From positions 1 to 64,000 of the forward strand of contig NZ_JAINFJ010000005.1 of assembly GCF_019966595.1 (NCBI RefSeq): 64,000 nucleotides of DNA, given 5' to 3'. Below are positions 33,083 to 41,561 of the stretch, one piece after another. The notes under the pieces were generated by a model. It ran no database searches, was not told the DNA's origin, and worked only from the letters and a program-made list of their open reading frames with translations. The stretch comes from Oricola indica (GTDB lineage Bacteria > Pseudomonadota > Alphaproteobacteria > Rhizobiales > Rhizobiaceae). Within the stretch, counting starts at the first letter, position 1, and every line of letters starts with the position of its first letter. Both the position numbers and the translations under genes were made by a program.

Positions 33083-34051
33083 GTGGCTAACGTCATCGGC
33101 CTGGTACTGCCGTTTTTCGGCCTGATCCTTCTGGGGTTCGTCACCGCGCGGATCACCCGTCAGCCCCTCGACGCGCTCGGATGGATGAACACGTTCATCA
33201 TCTATGTCGCGCTTCCCGCATTGTTCTTCAATCTGCTGTCGCGCACGCCCGTCGAGCAATTGGCACAATGGCGTTTTGTGCTCGGCGCGACCTTCGGGAC
33301 CTATATCGTTTTCTCGCTGATGTTCGTGATCGCGGTGCTGCGCTCCGGCGGCGATGTCGCCGAAAGCACGGTCAAGGCGCTCGCGGCCGCCTACGGCAAT
33401 ATCGGCTATATGGGACCCGGATTGGCCCTTCTGGCGTTCGGTGAGGACGCGGTCGTTCCGGTGGCGCTTGTGTTCTGTTTCGACAACACGCTGCATTTCG
33501 TGATGGCGCCGCTGATGATGGCTCTGTCCGGCCGCGATGCGAGCCACCAGTCGCCGCTGCAACTGGCGTTCGGCGTGGTGAAGCGCGTGTTCACTCACCC
33601 TTTCATCCTGTCGACGATTGTCGGTGTCGGTGCGGCGGTCGTCTCGTTCCAGCCCCCGGCCGCGATACAGACGCTGCTGAACTATCTCGCCAATGCCGCC
33701 GCGCCCTGCGCGCTCTTCGCGATGGGCGTGACCCTGGCGCTACGGCCGTTGCGGCGCGTACCTTCGGACATGGTCTTCATCGTCGCGATCAAGCTCGCGG
33801 TCCATCCGATTATCGTCTACCTGCTGCTGAGCTGGATCGGTAATTTCCCGCCGATCTGGGTCTATTCCGGCGTGTTGCTCGCCGCGCTGCCGACGGCAAC
33901 GAATGTCTTCGTGATCGCGCAGCAATACGGCGTGTGGGTCGAGCGCGCCTCCGCCTCGGTCCTGATAACCACCACCGCCTCGGTCGCGACCGTGACGGCG
34001 CTGCTGTTTGCTATGACGAATGGCTGGCTTCCGCCCGATCTCTTTCCCTGA
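33083..34051 (+). CDS. AEC-family transporter (322 aa)
   Basis: A ten-helix inner-membrane carrier of the auxin efflux carrier (AEC) family, which exports or takes up small organic acids such as malonate or auxin-like compounds. The protein begins MANVIGLVLPFFGLILLGFV and shows two five-helix halves, with the family's broken-helix motifs WMNTFIIYVALPALFFNLL and, in the second half, LYGVLLAALPTATNVFVIAQ-type sequence near 285. GTG 33083 is chosen because GGGGAAGGGGA lies just upstream. Its 3' end overlaps the converging hydroxylase gene by 41 bases. Substrate unknown. Confidence 0.85.
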   Translation: MANVIGLVLPFFGLILLGFVTARITRQPLDALGWMNTFIIYVALPALFFNLLSRTPVEQLAQWRFVLGATFGTYIVFSLMFVIAVLRSGGDVAESTVKALAAAYGNIGYMGPGLALLAFGEDAVVPVALVFCFDNTLHFVMAPLMMALSGRDASHQSPLQLAFGVVKRVFTHPFILSTIVGVGAAVVSFQPPAAIQTLLNYLANAAAPCALFAMGVTLALRPLRRVPSDMVFIVAIKLAVHPIIVYLLLSWIGNFPPIWVYSGVLLAALPTATNVFVIAQQYGVWVERASASVLITTTASVATVTALLFAMTNGWLPPDLFP

Positions 34052-35246
34052 GACGTTTGCCGCGCTCGAATAGGCTGCGCAAACCGTAGCCCGGCGCCAT
34101 GCCTTCGCGCATGACGATGTTGCGCAAGGGCGGGATCGCCGCGATCGCGCCAAGTCCGACGGCGCGCGCCAACTGCACCGGGAGAAACCCGGTCAGGAGG
34201 GATCGGTTGAGAAGATCGACCGTGCCGGTCCGCGTCGTCACGTCAGCACGCCGCATCCGGTCGTAGCGTCCCGTGACGCCGGACGAACCCGGATCGACCC
34301 CGGCGCTTTGGAGGCATTTGCCGAGATCGTCGATGTCCCGCAGCGAGAGATTGAGGCCCTGTGCGCCGATCGGCGGGAAGATGTGCGCCGTCTGGCCGAC
34401 AAGAACGAGCCGTTCTGCGCCGAAGCGATGTGCGATCATGCCGGACAGAGGCCAGCACTGCGGCTTCGAGACGTCGCTGACCTTGCCGAGCATCGACTGC
34501 ATGCGCGTCTCGATCATCCCGGCGAGTATATCGCCATCGAGGGAGGCGAGGCGCTCCGCCTCATCGGGCTGCACCACCCAGACAAGGCTGGAATGTTTGC
34601 CCGACATCGGCACCTGCGCGAACGGCCCGGTTTCCGTATGGAATTCACTCGACGTGAAGCCGTGATCGCGTGTGTGCGCGAATGTCAGGACAACGGCCGT
34701 TTGCGGATAGCTCCACTTGCGCGTGCCAATCGATGCGCTTTCGCGCAGGATGGAGTTTACGCCATCGGCGGCAACGACCAGCTTCGCGTTGACCGTCTCG
34801 CCGTTTGCAAGCGAAACGGTCGCCCCGTCCGGCCCGTAGGCCGCGGAGCTCGCCATGGAATCGATCTGCCGAATCGCCGGCACATCCTCGATAACGGCCG
34901 ACAGCGCGGCGTTCAGCGCGCGATTGACGATATTGTATCCGAATGCCGGCTCGTCGATTTCATGCGCCCGGAAAGTCACGGTCGGCGCGCGCACGAGGCG
35001 ATGCGATCCATCGAGAATGCGCATCGTCTTCATCGGCGTGGCGTCGTTTTCCAGATTTGGCCAGGCGCCCATGTCTTTCAGAAGATCGATCCCCGGCATC
35101 ATCAACGCGGTCGTGCGATCGTCGCTCTCGATGAAAGTGCCGGAAGGCGCAACGAGAACGACCGAATAACCGAACTTCGCGGACTGCAAAGCCGCCGCCA
35201 TGCCTGCCGGTCCGCCACCGACGACAACGATATCGCACTCGATCAT
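34011..35246 (-). CDS. UbiH/UbiF-family FAD-dependent hydroxylase (411 aa)
   Basis: A flavin monooxygenase of the ubiquinone-biosynthesis class, which hydroxylates the aromatic ring of ubiquinone precursors. The dinucleotide-binding motif is DIVVVGGGPAGMAAALQSAK at residues ~5-24, the second FAD motif is LVVAADGVNSILRESA (~165), and the third is LVLVGQTAHIFPPIGAQGLN (~285), where the usual GD dipeptide is GQ, a form common in rhizobial members. ATG 35246 follows AAAGGA. Which ring position it modifies cannot be read from sequence. Its last 41 bases overlap the converging AEC gene. Confidence 0.85.
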   Translation of the reverse strand: MIECDIVVVGGGPAGMAAALQSAKFGYSVVLVAPSGTFIESDDRTTALMMPGIDLLKDMGAWPNLENDATPMKTMRILDGSHRLVRAPTVTFRAHEIDEPAFGYNIVNRALNAALSAVIEDVPAIRQIDSMASSAAYGPDGATVSLANGETVNAKLVVAADGVNSILRESASIGTRKWSYPQTAVVLTFAHTRDHGFTSSEFHTETGPFAQVPMSGKHSSLVWVVQPDEAERLASLDGDILAGMIETRMQSMLGKVSDVSKPQCWPLSGMIAHRFGAERLVLVGQTAHIFPPIGAQGLNLSLRDIDDLGKCLQSAGVDPGSSGVTGRYDRMRRADVTTRTGTVDLLNRSLLTGFLPVQLARAVGLGAIAAIPPLRNIVMREGMAPGYGLRSLFERGKRLRERDRAEASHSS

Positions 35247-35476
35247 GGGCTTTTCCTTTCGGGTATACAGATGAGAGTCATGTGGCGGAGGTCTGCGCGT
35301 GTGTCCAGTGTCAAGCGCGATTTCGCCCGAGACCAATTGATGCACCGCACGCACGATCCGAATTCAAATTATGGAAATCCCGGAAAAACAACGGGATTCG
35401 ATCTTTTCGCATTTGCTTGCTTCGCCGGAATGCGCTTAGTTTCGAATTGCAAGATTTTATCAGCGGGTAAAATGTA

Positions 35477-37075
35477 TTGACGGATGCCGGGGGCAAGAAG
35501 GTCGCGTCGGAAACTCTCCTGAAAGTGGAGGGTATCACCAAGATTTTCGGTACGCTCAAGGCCAATGACGGCGTCGATTTCGATATCGTACCCGGTGAAA
35601 TCCACGCTTTGCTCGGAGAAAACGGGGCCGGCAAATCGACGTTGGTCAAGATGCTGTTCGGATCCTTGCAACCCGACGGCGGCACGATCTACTGGCGCGA
35701 CAGCGCGGTTTCCATCACCAACCCGATGCAGGCGAGGGCGCTCGGCATCGGCATGGTGTTCCAGCATTTCTCGCTGTTCGAATCCCTGAGCGCCGCCGAG
35801 AACATCGCGCTGTCTCTGGGCGGTGACGTCACCTTGTCGAAAATCGCGGCGGAAGCGACGCGTGTCTCGCACGAATACGGGCTTCCGATTCATCCCGACA
35901 GGCTGGTTGGCGAATTGTCGGTCGGCGAACGCCAGCGAATCGAGATCGTGCGCTGCCTCCTGCAGCAACCAGAACTGATCATTCTCGACGAACCGACCTC
36001 CGTGCTCACACCCCAGGAAGCCGAGAAACTGTTCGCGACGCTCGACAAGCTGCGCGCGGAGGGCAAGTCGATCCTCTACATCTCGCACCGTCTCGAGGAG
36101 GTGCAGCGCATCTGCGACCGCGCCACCGTCCTGCGCCACGGCAAGGTGGTCGGGCACTGCAATCCGCGAGACGAGACCGCCAAGAGCCTTGCCGCGATGA
36201 TGGTAGGCGAGGACATCCACAGTATCGAGCGAAGCGAAATTTCGGCAGGCCCGAGCAGTGAAGAGCCGGTCATGGTGATCGACGGGCTGAGTCAGCCGGC
36301 AAGCAGTCCATTCTCCGTTCCCTTGTCCGGCATCACGCTGTCGGTCCGGCCGGGCGAAGTCGTCGGCATCGCCGGGATCGCCGGAAACGGCCAATCCGAA
36401 TTCTTCGAGGCGATCAGCGGCGAAAGGCTGCAGGACAAGGGCAGCCGTGTCATGATCCGCGGCAATGAAGCCGGACGCCTTGGCCCGAGCGGCCGTCGCC
36501 GGATCGGCGCGGCATTCTCGCCGGAGGAACGTCTTGGTCACGGCGCCGTGCCCAGCTTCTCGCTCTCGGAAAACCTGCTGCTCAGCCGGCACGCATCCGA
36601 CCGGAAGGCCTATATCGGCCCGCTTGGGACGATCCGCCGCGGCGCGCTGACCAAGACGCTGGAACGCATCGTCAAAGCGCTCGATGTGCGAAAATCCGGC
36701 TATGATCCGGCGGCCAGTTCATTGTCTGGCGGCAATCTGCAGAAGGTCATTCTCGGGCGGGAGTTCGACCGGTCCCCGGCCTTGCTGATCGCGAACCAGC
36801 CAACCTGGGGCGTCGATGCGGGCGCCGCGGCGCGCATTCGCCAGGAAATCATCGACCTCGCGCGCAACGGGGCCGGCGTTCTGGTGATCAGCCAGGACCT
36901 CGACGAATTGCTCGAAATCGCCGACCGCATCGCCGTGATGTCCGATGGCGAATTGTCGGAAACCGTACCCGCGGAGACGGTGACGCGTGAGACGCTGGGG
37001 CTGATGATGGGCGGGGCGACACCCGAGAAACACCACGAGGAGCGGGTCGCGACGATGGAGGCGGGGCAAGAGTAA
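35477..37075 (+). CDS. ABC importer ATP-binding protein, BMP/nucleoside type (532 aa)
   Basis: A double ATPase (two fused ABC domains) of the sugar/nucleoside importer class. Domain 1 has Walker [15 protein letters not shown] (~43), signature ELSVGERQRIEIVR and Walker B LIILDEPTSVLTP. Domain 2 has a degenerate Walker A GIAGNGQSEFFEA (~300) and LSGGNLQKVILGREF, with Walker B replaced by LLIANQPTWGVD, the usual asymmetry of this group. The start is TTG 35477; no ATG fits the frame. It overlaps the first permease by ATGC-type one-base contact and begins the operon whose binding protein is at 39163. Likely substrate: purine nucleosides (family inference). Confidence 0.88.
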   Translation: MTDAGGKKVASETLLKVEGITKIFGTLKANDGVDFDIVPGEIHALLGENGAGKSTLVKMLFGSLQPDGGTIYWRDSAVSITNPMQARALGIGMVFQHFSLFESLSAAENIALSLGGDVTLSKIAAEATRVSHEYGLPIHPDRLVGELSVGERQRIEIVRCLLQQPELIILDEPTSVLTPQEAEKLFATLDKLRAEGKSILYISHRLEEVQRICDRATVLRHGKVVGHCNPRDETAKSLAAMMVGEDIHSIERSEISAGPSSEEPVMVIDGLSQPASSPFSVPLSGITLSVRPGEVVGIAGIAGNGQSEFFEAISGERLQDKGSRVMIRGNEAGRLGPSGRRRIGAAFSPEERLGHGAVPSFSLSENLLLSRHASDRKAYIGPLGTIRRGALTKTLERIVKALDVRKSGYDPAASSLSGGNLQKVILGREFDRSPALLIANQPTWGVDAGAAARIRQEIIDLARNGAGVLVISQDLDELLEIADRIAVMSDGELSETVPAETVTRETLGLMMGGATPEKHHEERVATMEAGQE

Positions 37076-38151
37076 TGCGTATCGAACTCGTGCGACGCCC
37101 CAATCCTTCGGCACTCTACAGCGCCCTGTCGCCGCTGCTCGCGTTGGCGATCACCGCCGCGCTCGGCGCGGTCATGTTCGCGCTTCTCGGCAAAGCGCCG
37201 CATCTGGCGCTCTATTCCTATTTCATCGAGCCCCTGACCGAGGTGTGGTCGATCCACGAATTGCTGATCAAGGCCGCGCCTCTGATCCTGATCGCGGTGG
37301 GCCTGTCGGTCTGCTTCCTGTCGAACAATTGGAATATCGGTGCGGAAGGTCAGTTCATCATGGGCGCGATCGCCGGGTCGGCCTTGCCGATCCTGGCGCC
37401 GGATTTTCAGGGACCGCTGGTCCTGCCGGCAATGCTGATCATGGGCATGCTCGGCGGCATGGCCTATGCGGCGATCCCGGCCGTGCTCAAGGCCCGTTTC
37501 AACACCAACGAAATCCTTTCGAGCCTGATGCTCGTTTACGTGGCGCAGCTTTTCCTCGACTGGCTGGTGCGCGGTCCGTGGCGCAACCCGGAAGGCTTCA
37601 ACTTCCCGGAGAGCCGGAATTTCCACGCCGATGCCATCCTGCCGGAAATCATGTCTTCGTCCGGGCGCGCGCATTACGGCTTCGTTTTCGCGATCATCGC
37701 CGCGCTCGTCGTGTGGTTCACGCTCAACCGGACACTGAAGGGCTTCGAGATCCGTGTTCTGGGGCAGAGCCCGCGCGCCGGACGTTTCGCCGGATTTTCC
37801 TATACCACGACGGTCATCACCACCTTCCTGATCGCCGGCGCACTCGCCGGTCTTGCAGGCATCAGCGAGGTCTCGGGCGCGATCGGCCAGCTGCGGCCGG
37901 TGATTTCGCCCGGATATGGCTTCACCGCGATCATCGTCGCGTTTCTCGGCCGGCTCAACCCGCTGGGCATCGTGGCGGCCGGTCTCGTGCTCGCCCTGTC
38001 CTATCTCGGCGGCGAGGCGGCGCAGATCACGCTTGGCGTTTCCAACAAGGTGTCGAACGTGTTCCAGGGCATCCTGCTATTCAGCGTGCTGGCCTGCGAC
38101 ACGCTGATCCACTACCGGATCCGCATCGCCGGACCGGCAAGGGCGGAATAG
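37075..38151 (+). CDS. ABC importer permease 1, BMP/nucleoside type (358 aa)
   Basis: Inner-membrane permease of the RbsC/BmpC class, with eight to ten hydrophobic segments. Family sequence is visible in FLSNNWNIGAEGQFIMGAIA (~85) and NTNEILSSLMLVYVAQLFLD (~145), which are typical of nucleoside-type permeases. ATG 37075 shares its first base with the end of the ATPase stop codon. It pairs with the second permease 12 bases downstream to form the heterodimeric channel. The product contains a long cytoplasmic loop near 230 (GQSPRAGRFAGFSYTTTVIT) that fits the EAA-like contact with the ATPase. Confidence 0.9.
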   Translation: MRIELVRRPNPSALYSALSPLLALAITAALGAVMFALLGKAPHLALYSYFIEPLTEVWSIHELLIKAAPLILIAVGLSVCFLSNNWNIGAEGQFIMGAIAGSALPILAPDFQGPLVLPAMLIMGMLGGMAYAAIPAVLKARFNTNEILSSLMLVYVAQLFLDWLVRGPWRNPEGFNFPESRNFHADAILPEIMSSSGRAHYGFVFAIIAALVVWFTLNRTLKGFEIRVLGQSPRAGRFAGFSYTTTVITTFLIAGALAGLAGISEVSGAIGQLRPVISPGYGFTAIIVAFLGRLNPLGIVAAGLVLALSYLGGEAAQITLGVSNKVSNVFQGILLFSVLACDTLIHYRIRIAGPARAE

Positions 38152-38163
38152 GGAAGGGCGATC

Positions 38164-39090
38164 ATGTCGTTTGAAATGGCCGAAGCGATCCTCCTGACCA
38201 TCGCAACCGCAGCGACCCCGCTGTTGATTGCGGCGCTTGGTGAACTCGTCGTCGAACGCTCCGGCGTGCTCAATCTCGGTGTCGAGGGCATGATGGTCAT
38301 GGGCGCCGTGACGGGTTTCGCCGCCGCGCAGCTGTCCGGCTCGCCATGGATCGGTGTGCTGGCCGCGATCGTGGCGGGCGCGGTTTTCTCGATGCTGTTC
38401 GCGTTTCTGACGCTGAGCCTTGCGACCAATCAGGTCGCGACCGGCCTGTCGCTGACCATTCTCGGGCTCGGCCTGTCCGGCATGATCGGAGAATCCTTCA
38501 TCGGAACGCCGGGTCTGAAGCTTCAGTCCTGGGTGATCCCGGGCCTTTCGGAGATACCGCTGGTCGGCAAATTCCTGTTCGCGCAGGATCCGATCTTCTA
38601 CATATCGATCCTCCTGACGATATGCGTCTGGTGGTTCATATTCCGGACGCGAGCAGGACTGACCTTGCGCGCAGTCGGCGACAGCCATGGTTCCGCGCAC
38701 GCGCTCGGCATTCGCGTCATTCGCATCCGATATCTCGCCGTGCTGTTCGGCGGCGCATGCGCCGGCCTTGCCGGAGGCCAGCTGTCGCTGGTCTACACGC
38801 CACAATGGGTAGAGAACATGACTGCGGGGCGCGGCTGGATTGCGCTGGCTCTCGTCGTCTTCGCGTCATGGTTGCCATGGCGGGTCGTCGCGGGGGCCTA
38901 TCTCTTCGGCGCGGTCACCATCGCCCAGTTCCACGCCCAGGCGCAGGGAATCGCCATTCCCTCGCAGTTCCTCTCGGCATTGCCCTATCTCGCGACCATC
39001 GTCGTTCTTGTCTTGATTTCCTCTAACAGGCGGATGACGATGCGCAACACGCCGGCATCGCTCGGCAAGCCGTTCGTGCCCGAACGGTAG
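38164..39090 (+). CDS. ABC importer permease 2, BMP/nucleoside type (308 aa)
   Basis: The second permease subunit, with about eight membrane segments. It shows LLIAALGELVVERSGVLNLG near residue 20 and VEGMMVMGAVTGFAAAQLSG, the conserved start of the nucleoside-type RbsC/NupQ family. The coupling loop is in GLTLRAVGDSHGSAHALGIR (~170). Twelve bases separate it from permease 1, and a GGGAAGGGCG ribosome-binding site precedes the ATG. The binding-protein gene starts 72 bases downstream, so all four genes are probably one transcript. Confidence 0.9.
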   Translation: MSFEMAEAILLTIATAATPLLIAALGELVVERSGVLNLGVEGMMVMGAVTGFAAAQLSGSPWIGVLAAIVAGAVFSMLFAFLTLSLATNQVATGLSLTILGLGLSGMIGESFIGTPGLKLQSWVIPGLSEIPLVGKFLFAQDPIFYISILLTICVWWFIFRTRAGLTLRAVGDSHGSAHALGIRVIRIRYLAVLFGGACAGLAGGQLSLVYTPQWVENMTAGRGWIALALVVFASWLPWRVVAGAYLFGAVTIAQFHAQAQGIAIPSQFLSALPYLATIVVLVLISSNRRMTMRNTPASLGKPFVPER

Positions 39091-39162
39091 GAATTCAGGC
39101 GGGATAAACACGGCACCAGAACCGTACCGATTCATTCCACGCGTAAACAGGAAGGCATCTCT

Positions 39163-40233
39163 ATGCGTAACACAACCAAACTCATGCTCGCCGCCGTCGC
39201 CTCTTTTGGCATGGCCGCGCAGGCCCAGGCGGCCGATGTGAAGGCATGTTTCATCTATGTCGGCCCGATCGGCGACTTCGGCTGGTCATACCAGCACGAC
39301 CAGGGCCGGCTTGAGCTCGAGGAAGCGCTCGGCGACAAGGTCGAAACCGCCTATCTCGAAAGCGTGCCGGAAGGCGCTGACGCGGAACGTGCGATCGAGC
39401 GTTTTGCCCGCTCCGGCTGCAACATCATCTTCACGACGTCCTTCGGCTACATGGACGCGACCAACAAGGTCGCGGCCAAGTTCCCGGACGTGAAGTTCGA
39501 ACACGCCACTGGCTACAAGCGCGAGACGCCGAATGTCTCGACCTATAACTCCAAGTTCTACCAGGGTCGTTATGTTCAGGGGCAGATCGCCGCGAAGATG
39601 TCGGAAGCCGGCGTGGCGGGCTACATCGGGTCCTTCCCGATCCCCGAAGTCGTGCGCGGCATCAACTCCTTCATGCTCGGCGCACAGTCGGTCAATCCGG
39701 ACTTCGCCGTGAAGGTGGTCTGGGCCAACACCTGGTTCGATCCGGGCAAGGAAGCCGACGCCGCCAAGGCGCTGATCGACCAGGGCGTTGATATCATCAC
39801 CCAGCACACCGACTCGACAGCACCGATGCAGGTTGCGGCCGAGCGTGGCATCAAGGCCTTCGGCCAGGCGTCCGACATGATCAATTTTGGTCCTGAAACC
39901 CAGTTGACGGCGATCGTCGACGATTGGGGTCCATACTATATCGAACGCGTCCAGGCGCTTCTGGACGGCACCTACGAGTCGGTCGATGTCTGGCACGGCA
40001 TGGCTGACGGCAACGTCGTCATGGCGCCCTATGCCAACATGCCCGACGATGTGAAGGCGATGGCCGAAGAGACCGAAGCCGCGATCACCAGTGGCGAACT
40101 GGAGCCCTTCACCGGTCCGATCACCAAGCAGGATGGCTCGGAATGGCTGGCCGAAGGCGAACAGGCCGATATCGGCACGCTTCTCGGCCTCAACTTCTAC
40201 GTTGCCGGTGTCGACGACCAGCTGCCGCAATAA
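39163..40233 (+). CDS. BMP-family periplasmic substrate-binding protein (356 aa)
   Basis: A BMP/PnrA-type solute-binding protein, members of which bind purine nucleosides. The signal peptide is residues 1-24 (cleavage after AQA), without a lipobox, so it is a soluble periplasmic protein. Diagnostic sequence includes CFIYVGPIGDFGWSYQHDQG (~30), an opening found in rhizobial BMP proteins, and NVSTYNSKFYQGRYVQGQIA (~125) with GFAGNAD-like ligand-site residues at WANTWFDPGKEADAAKALID. It ends the four-gene importer operon, followed by a strong terminator at 40257. Substrate assignment is from the family only. Confidence 0.9.
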   Translation: MRNTTKLMLAAVASFGMAAQAQAADVKACFIYVGPIGDFGWSYQHDQGRLELEEALGDKVETAYLESVPEGADAERAIERFARSGCNIIFTTSFGYMDATNKVAAKFPDVKFEHATGYKRETPNVSTYNSKFYQGRYVQGQIAAKMSEAGVAGYIGSFPIPEVVRGINSFMLGAQSVNPDFAVKVVWANTWFDPGKEADAAKALIDQGVDIITQHTDSTAPMQVAAERGIKAFGQASDMINFGPETQLTAIVDDWGPYYIERVQALLDGTYESVDVWHGMADGNVVMAPYANMPDDVKAMAEETEAAITSGELEPFTGPITKQDGSEWLAEGEQADIGTLLGLNFYVAGVDDQLPQ

Positions 40234-40256
40234 GCGGTTCTTTGAAGAGCATAGGG

Positions 40257-40280
40257 AAAGGCGCCTTCGGGCGCCTTTTT
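40257..40280 (+). terminator. Intrinsic terminator of the BMP importer operon
   Basis: GGCGCC (40260-40265) and GGCGCC (40270-40275) form a perfect six-pair stem with a TTCG tetraloop, preceded by AAA and followed by TTTTT. It ends the BMP operon and lies exactly at the stop codon of the leftward GT87 gene, so it works from the plus strand and, with the opposite A-run, may serve both. Confidence 0.85.
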
Positions 40281-41500
40281 CATTCGGCCGCGGCCGGTAG
40301 CGCGGTCTGGCCACGCGTGGTTCCCGCAAAGGCCAAAACCGCGAAATGGACGAAAAGAGAGGCAAGGACGACTGGCGCAACGGCGATCTTGAGCGACGTC
40401 AGCCAGAGCATCACGACAGGCGAAAGAAAGGCGAAAGCCAGCAGGGATTTCAGCCACGGCGCGAAACCGTGGCGCATGCCGAGGGCCGCCGCATATGCGA
40501 TGGCCGGCGCCAGAACGAACAGGTCATAGTTGAGGCCGAACGGGGTCGCGAGCAACGCGCCTGTCAGGAGAAGGGCCGCGCGAAACGCGAACGCCACGGC
40601 ATTTCGCGGCCGCCACGCCCAGACAACCACGCAAGCGACCGCGACCGATACGCACGCCTGAACCGCCATCGCCGGCACATGTGCCAAACCGCCGACGCGA
40701 AGCATCGCATAGGTGGAGATCATCTTGCTCCACTCGACATATCCATTGCTCAGCGTCGCCATCGCGTCGGCACCCTGGGCGATAAACAACGCCCATGTGT
40801 TCACGCCGAAAAGCAGCGCCGATAAAGCGGCGACGGCGAGCGTCATTGCAATTGCCGAAAAGATCGTACGCCAATAGCCGCCGGCAAGAAGCGCAAGCGG
40901 GATCAGAAGTCCCAGCTGCGGCTTGAAGGTCAAAAGGCCGAACAGGATACCGGCGATGATGGGGCGTCGGTCGAGTAACAGCAGCGCGCCCCCAAACAGC
41001 GCCGCGGACAGGAAGGCATTCTGGCCATGCGCGACTGTCAGAAATGTCGCGGGAAAGGCCAGGACGAGAAGCACGACCTCCGGCCGTCGCCCGGCAATCG
41101 CCGTGATGACCCACACCGCGGCGAGCAACCCCAAACCCAACCACGCCGCCAGCGCCGCGTAGTAGGGCAGCAAACCGAACGGCAGGACATAGGCGAGGTA
41201 ATGCGGCGGATAGAAGAAGGCGTAGAAATTTCCGTCGCCGAATATCGCATCCTGTGCCCGCGCAAAATCGGCGGCCAGATACGGAACCTCCGGACGACCC
41301 AACAGCGCTTCTCGCGCGGCGACCCAGAAGCTGACGAAATCCGAGCCGAATGGAGAGCCATTGGGCAGAACACCGCCATGGGCGAACAGGACATAAGCGG
41401 TCGCGATGATCGAGACGCTGACGATTACCAGCGGATAGACCCGAAGCCGGTCCTGCTGCAGCCAGTCGCCCGAGCGTAAGCTGTCAAGAATGCGCGCCAT
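40280..41500 (-). CDS. GT87-family membrane glycosyltransferase (406 aa)
   Basis: A polytopic membrane protein of the GT87 (DUF2029) family, lipid-linked-sugar-dependent glycosyltransferases best known from mycobacterial lipomannan synthesis. About ten hydrophobic segments are visible. The catalytic-type acid sits in the first periplasmic loop (GSPFGSDFVSFWVAAREALL, ~50-69), and the conserved YPPHYLAYVLPFGLLPYYAA (~95-115) follows. A basic loop with GLLTFKPQLGLLIPLALLAG is also typical. ATG 41500 begins MARILDSLRSGDWLQQDRLR. It stands alone on the minus strand; its acceptor in this organism is unknown. Confidence 0.8.
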   Translation of the reverse strand: MARILDSLRSGDWLQQDRLRVYPLVIVSVSIIATAYVLFAHGGVLPNGSPFGSDFVSFWVAAREALLGRPEVPYLAADFARAQDAIFGDGNFYAFFYPPHYLAYVLPFGLLPYYAALAAWLGLGLLAAVWVITAIAGRRPEVVLLVLAFPATFLTVAHGQNAFLSAALFGGALLLLDRRPIIAGILFGLLTFKPQLGLLIPLALLAGGYWRTIFSAIAMTLAVAALSALLFGVNTWALFIAQGADAMATLSNGYVEWSKMISTYAMLRVGGLAHVPAMAVQACVSVAVACVVVWAWRPRNAVAFAFRAALLLTGALLATPFGLNYDLFVLAPAIAYAAALGMRHGFAPWLKSLLAFAFLSPVVMLWLTSLKIAVAPVVLASLFVHFAVLAFAGTTRGQTALPAAAE

Positions 41501-41561
41501 GTTCGCTCCGTTCCATGGCGCGCAATTCTAGTCTGCCGTGTTTTAAGCGAGGTTAACCCTC

